Position numbers and translations under genes: made by a program. A model generated the notes under the pieces. The model was given only the letters and a program-made list of their open reading frames with translations. It was not told the DNA's origin and ran no database searches. From contig NZ_CP027712.1 in assembly GCF_003945765.1 (NCBI RefSeq), positions 5,208,001-5,272,000 of the forward strand: a stretch of DNA of 64,000 bases, in the 5' to 3' direction. Positions 61,521 to 64,000 of this stretch are shown piece by piece; position 1 is the first letter of the stretch, and each line of letters starts with the position of its first letter. The stretch is from Pseudomonas chlororaphis subsp. chlororaphis (GTDB lineage Bacteria > Pseudomonadota > Gammaproteobacteria > Pseudomonadales > Pseudomonadaceae).

Positions 61521-62241
61521 TGCCGGCAACCACATTGGCTGCCAACTGGTAACCGCTGCCGCGCACGGTACGGATCAGCCGCGGCGGTTTCTCGGTGTCG
61601 CGCAGGCGCTGGCGCAGGCGGCTGACCGCCATGTCGACGATACGGTCCAGGGGCATCAGTTCTCGGCCGCGGGTGGCATTGCCGATGGTGTCGCGGTCGA
61701 GGATTTCCTGGGGGTGGTCGAGGAACAGCTTGAGCAGGGCGAAGTCGGCGCCGGAGAGGATCACTTCCTCGCCGTCGTTGTGGAACAGCCGGTGGCTGAC
61801 CATGTCCAGGCGCCATTCGTCGAAGCACAGCACCTCGCCACCGCTGCGCTCCTGGCCGAACTGCGCACGGCGCAACAGGGCCTTGATCCGCGCCTGCAAC
61901 TCGCGAGGGCTGAAGGGCTTGCCCAGGTAATCGTCGGCCCCCAGCTCCAGGCCGATCACCCGGTCGGCTTCGTCGGAGCTGGCGGTGAGCATGATGATCG
62001 GCACCTGGCCGACCCGCGGATGCTGGCGAATCCAGCGGCACAGGCTGAAGCCGTCTTCGTCCGGCAGCATCACGTCGAGAATCACCAGGTCGCTCGGCGC
62101 CTCGTTCAGCGCCTGGCGAAAACCGGCGCCGTTGGGCGTGCTGCGGACCTGGAAGCCGGCGCGACTGAGGTAGGTCTCCAGCAGCTCGCGGATTTCCTGA
62201 TCGTCATCAACCAACAAGATCGACTTACTGACTGAACTCAC
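61510..62241 (-). CDS. gltR: Response regulator GltR (OmpR family)
   Basis: A 243-residue OmpR-type regulator. The receiver domain has D56 in V-I-L-D-V-M-L-P as phosphoacceptor, and the C-terminal winged helix spans about 135-235 with DTIGNATRGRELMPLDRIVDMAVSRLRQRL. It starts with GTG 62241, with AAAGGA nine bases upstream and an AAnAAnAA motif. It is the regulator of glucose transport genes in Pseudomonas, and its likely sites are the boxes at 58487 and 59841. Confidence 0.95.
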   Translation of the reverse strand: MSSVSKSILLVDDDQEIRELLETYLSRAGFQVRSTPNGAGFRQALNEAPSDLVILDVMLPDEDGFSLCRWIRQHPRVGQVPIIMLTASSDEADRVIGLELGADDYLGKPFSPRELQARIKALLRRAQFGQERSGGEVLCFDEWRLDMVSHRLFHNDGEEVILSGADFALLKLFLDHPQEILDRDTIGNATRGRELMPLDRIVDMAVSRLRQRLRDTEKPPRLIRTVRGSGYQLAANVVAGNAH

Positions 62242-62252
62242 GCGGGCCGTCC

Positions 62253-62261
62253 TTTGTTGTT
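62253..62261 (-). promoter_or_regulatory. Candidate Hfq/Crc motif of gltR
   Basis: AACAACAAA on the minus strand, overlapping the AAAGGA ribosome site. Confidence 0.62.
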
Positions 62262-62314
62262 ATGAATGGGGCCGGATTATGCCTTACCGATCAACGAAAC
62301 GTAGATACCAAGGC

Positions 62315-62448
62315 TCTGTAGCCGCTGCCGAGCCCGCGAGGCTGCGATCGACCTGGGCGGCATTCCGACGAAGCGGGCGCGGGGATTTAAAGATCGCTGA
62401 AGGCCTTCGGCCTTATCGCAGCCTCGCAGGCTCGGCAGCGGCTACAGA
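62315..62448. repeat. Palindromic repeat pair, GTAGCCGCTGCC family
   Basis: CTGTAGCCGCTGCCGAGCC at the left is mirrored by GGCTCGGCAGCGGCTACAG at the right, between glk and gltR. Confidence 0.85.
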
Positions 62449-62460
62449 GGTAGAACTGGA

Positions 62461-63417
62461 TCAGGCGAACGCCTGCTCCAGCGCCACTCCGGCACCGGTC
62501 AGGCCCGAGTACGGCGCCGTCACCAGCCATACCGGAATACCCTTGAAGTAATCGCTCATACAGCCCTTGTCGGCAAAACAACGGGCGAAACCGCTTTCGA
62601 CGAAAAAGTCGGCGAACCGCGGGATCACCCCGCCGACGATGTACACGCCACCGCGCGCACCGGTGGTCAGCACGTTGTTGCCCGCCACCCGGCCCAGCCA
62701 GCAGCAGAACTGCTCGAGCACTTCCAGGGCGATGGGGTCGCCGGCCAGGCCCGCGGCGGTGATGGCTTCCGGGGTCTCGAGCAGCGGCTCATGCCCGTCC
62801 ACCGCGCAGATCGCCCGATAGACCCGGGGCAAGCCGCCGCCGCTGAGCGCGGTCTCGGCGCTGACGTGGCCGATCTCGCTGTAGATGTGCTGCCACAACT
62901 GGGTTTCCCGCGGGCTGCTCAATGGCAGGTCGACATGCCCGCCCTCGCCCGGCAAGGCGGCCCAGCGGCCTTCGCCCAGATCCAGCAGGGTGCCGACGCC
63001 CAGGCCGGTGCCGGGCCCGATCACCACCGCCGGGCGCAACAGCTCGGCGGTGCCTTCGCAAACCACCCGGAACTCGCCGGGCTGCAGGCGGGTCATGCCC
63101 AGGGCCATGGCCGAGAAGTCATTGACCAGCAGCAGTTCGTCGACCTGCAAGGTCTGGCAGAAGGCCTTGCGGCTCAGGCGCCAGTGGTTGTTGGTAAAAC
63201 GAAATTCGTCGCCGCCGACCGGGCCGGCCACCGACAGGCACACCGCGCCGATCGCACCCGGCGCCAGGCCGAGACCGCCCAGGTAGACGCCGATGGCTTC
63301 TTCCGGGCTGGCGTGGTCCGCCGTCGCCAGCACCTGGATCGACTCCAGGCGCTGGTCTTTCCACAACGCAAAACGCGCATTGGTTCCACCAATGTCACCG
63401 ACCAGCGCTAGCTTCAC
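62461..63417 (-). CDS. glk: Glucokinase
   Basis: A 318-residue glucokinase of the ROK-unrelated bacterial Glk family. The phosphate loop [10 protein letters not shown] is at 7-16; [11 protein letters not shown] and [11 protein letters not shown] form the sugar and ATP sites. It phosphorylates glucose delivered by Gts. It starts with GTG 63417, overlapping the edd stop by four bases (GTGA), so it is translationally coupled to edd. The repeat pair between glk and gltR may make the 3' end of edd-glk mRNA stable. Confidence 0.95.
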   Translation of the reverse strand: MKLALVGDIGGTNARFALWKDQRLESIQVLATADHASPEEAIGVYLGGLGLAPGAIGAVCLSVAGPVGGDEFRFTNNHWRLSRKAFCQTLQVDELLLVNDFSAMALGMTRLQPGEFRVVCEGTAELLRPAVVIGPGTGLGVGTLLDLGEGRWAALPGEGGHVDLPLSSPRETQLWQHIYSEIGHVSAETALSGGGLPRVYRAICAVDGHEPLLETPEAITAAGLAGDPIALEVLEQFCCWLGRVAGNNVLTTGARGGVYIVGGVIPRFADFFVESGFARCFADKGCMSDYFKGIPVWLVTAPYSGLTGAGVALEQAFA

Positions 63418-64000
63418 TTAAGGTTCTCCAGGGCAGAGGTAAAGGCGCTGGCGCCCTGCTCCGCCGAGCTGAAGGCCATGCGCATGAAACCGAACAATTC
63501 GCGGCCGCTGCCGACGTTGTTGCCCAACAGGCCCTTGGCCGGCTCGCGGGCGGCGAATTCATCGGCGTCTACCTTAAGCTCCAGCGTGCCCTTTACGCCA
63601 TCCACGCGAATGATGTCGCCGTCGCGTACTCGCGCCAGCGCGCCGCCGACCTGGGCTTCCGGGCTGACGTGGATCGCCGCCGGGATCTTGCCCGAGGCCC
63701 CGGACATGCGCCCGTCGGTGACCAGCGCGACCTTGAAGCCGCGGTCCTGCAACACGCCGAGGAACGGCGTCATCTTGTGCAGTTCCGGCATGCCGTTGGA
63801 GCGCGGGCCCTGGAAGCGCATCACCGCCACGAAGTCTTTTTCCAGCTCGCCGGCCTTGAACGCATCGGCCAGGTCCTGCTGGTCCTGGAACACCACCGCC
63901 GGCGCTTCGACGATCTGGTGCTGCAACGCCACGGCGGAAACTTTCATCACCCCGCGACCGAGGTTGCCTTCCATCACCCGCAGGCCGCCTTCCGGCGAGA
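63414..64000 (-). CDS. edd: 6-phosphogluconate dehydratase (C-terminal part)
   Basis: The 5' part is beyond the window; about 195 residues are present. They read [16 protein letters not shown] at the window edge, then [41 protein letters not shown] and [26 protein letters not shown], typical of the IlvD/Edd iron-sulfur dehydratases. Edd dehydrates 6-phosphogluconate to KDPG, and genomic context identifies it as Edd rather than IlvD. HexR control would be expected at its promoter outside the window. Confidence 0.94.
   Translation of the reverse strand, partial: SPEGGLRVMEGNLGRGVMKVSAVALQHQIVEAPAVVFQDQQDLADAFKAGELEKDFVAVMRFQGPRSNGMPELHKMTPFLGVLQDRGFKVALVTDGRMSGASGKIPAAIHVSPEAQVGGALARVRDGDIIRVDGVKGTLELKVDADEFAAREPAKGLLGNNVGSGRELFGFMRMAFSSAEQGASAFTSALENLK

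Overview
The window is GC-rich chromosomal DNA from a fluorescent-group Pseudomonas, with P. protegens or P. chlororaphis type relatives the likeliest. The evidence is recognisable Pseudomonas gene neighbourhoods: edd-glk-gltR-gtrS, the gts glucose ABC transporter with oprB, hexR/zwf-pgl-eda, and fadD1/fadD2/hydrolase/phaJ1. Two families of short Pseudomonas-type palindromic intergenic repeats are also scattered throughout. I see no phage, insertion sequence, CRISPR array, tRNA or rRNA. Both ends cut genes: a Pit-type phosphate transporter on the left and edd on the right.

Layout. 1-8012: phosphate transporter end, then a minus-strand operon (pxpA, biotin carrier, biotin carboxylase, pxpB, pxpC, NCS1-type permease) with a divergent LysR regulator. 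8116-11621: PqiABC-type envelope lipid-transport operon with PqiA split in two. 11766-13813: TetR regulator, PACE efflux pump and LysR. 14066-16709: ECF sigma factor operon with SRPBCC, DGPF and NTF2-like genes. 16894-20177: acetyltransferases, a flavin-type oxidase, a 36-residue membrane peptide, a GyrI-like protein and a LysE exporter. 20432-21643: alaC. 21826-25042: gntP, gntK and gntR. 25050-33588: LysE/LysR, a second LysR/PACE pair, glutathione transferases, an MFS transporter and small unknowns. 33673-36132: peptide deformylase, BrkB-type membrane protein, CsbD and an unknown. 36294-41752: fatty-acid activation genes. 41809-44864: an AaeXAB-like efflux system. 45021-47127: stress protein, DUF3820 protein and class V aminotransferase. 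47414-64000: the glucose catabolism region.

The right-hand third works as one pathway. OprB admits glucose through the outer membrane, GtsABCD carries it across the inner membrane, and Glk phosphorylates it. Zwf and Pgl make 6-phosphogluconate, and Edd and Eda split it (Entner-Doudoroff). GntP and GntK feed gluconate into the same intermediate. Control is by GtrS/GltR, HexR and GntR. Seven genes, six of them for sugar uptake or catabolism plus fadD2, carry A-rich AAnAAnAA motifs just before or at their start codons. This is the form bound by Hfq/Crc, so post-transcriptional catabolite repression is likely.

The most interesting signals are a promoter-proximal box repeated upstream of gtsA and of the AGE-family epimerase gene, the shared AAnAAnAA motifs, three GntR-type operators, a repeat pair inside the gtsA-gtsB gap, and a complete biotin-dependent carboxylase gene set embedded in a 5-oxoprolinase-type operon with a permease.
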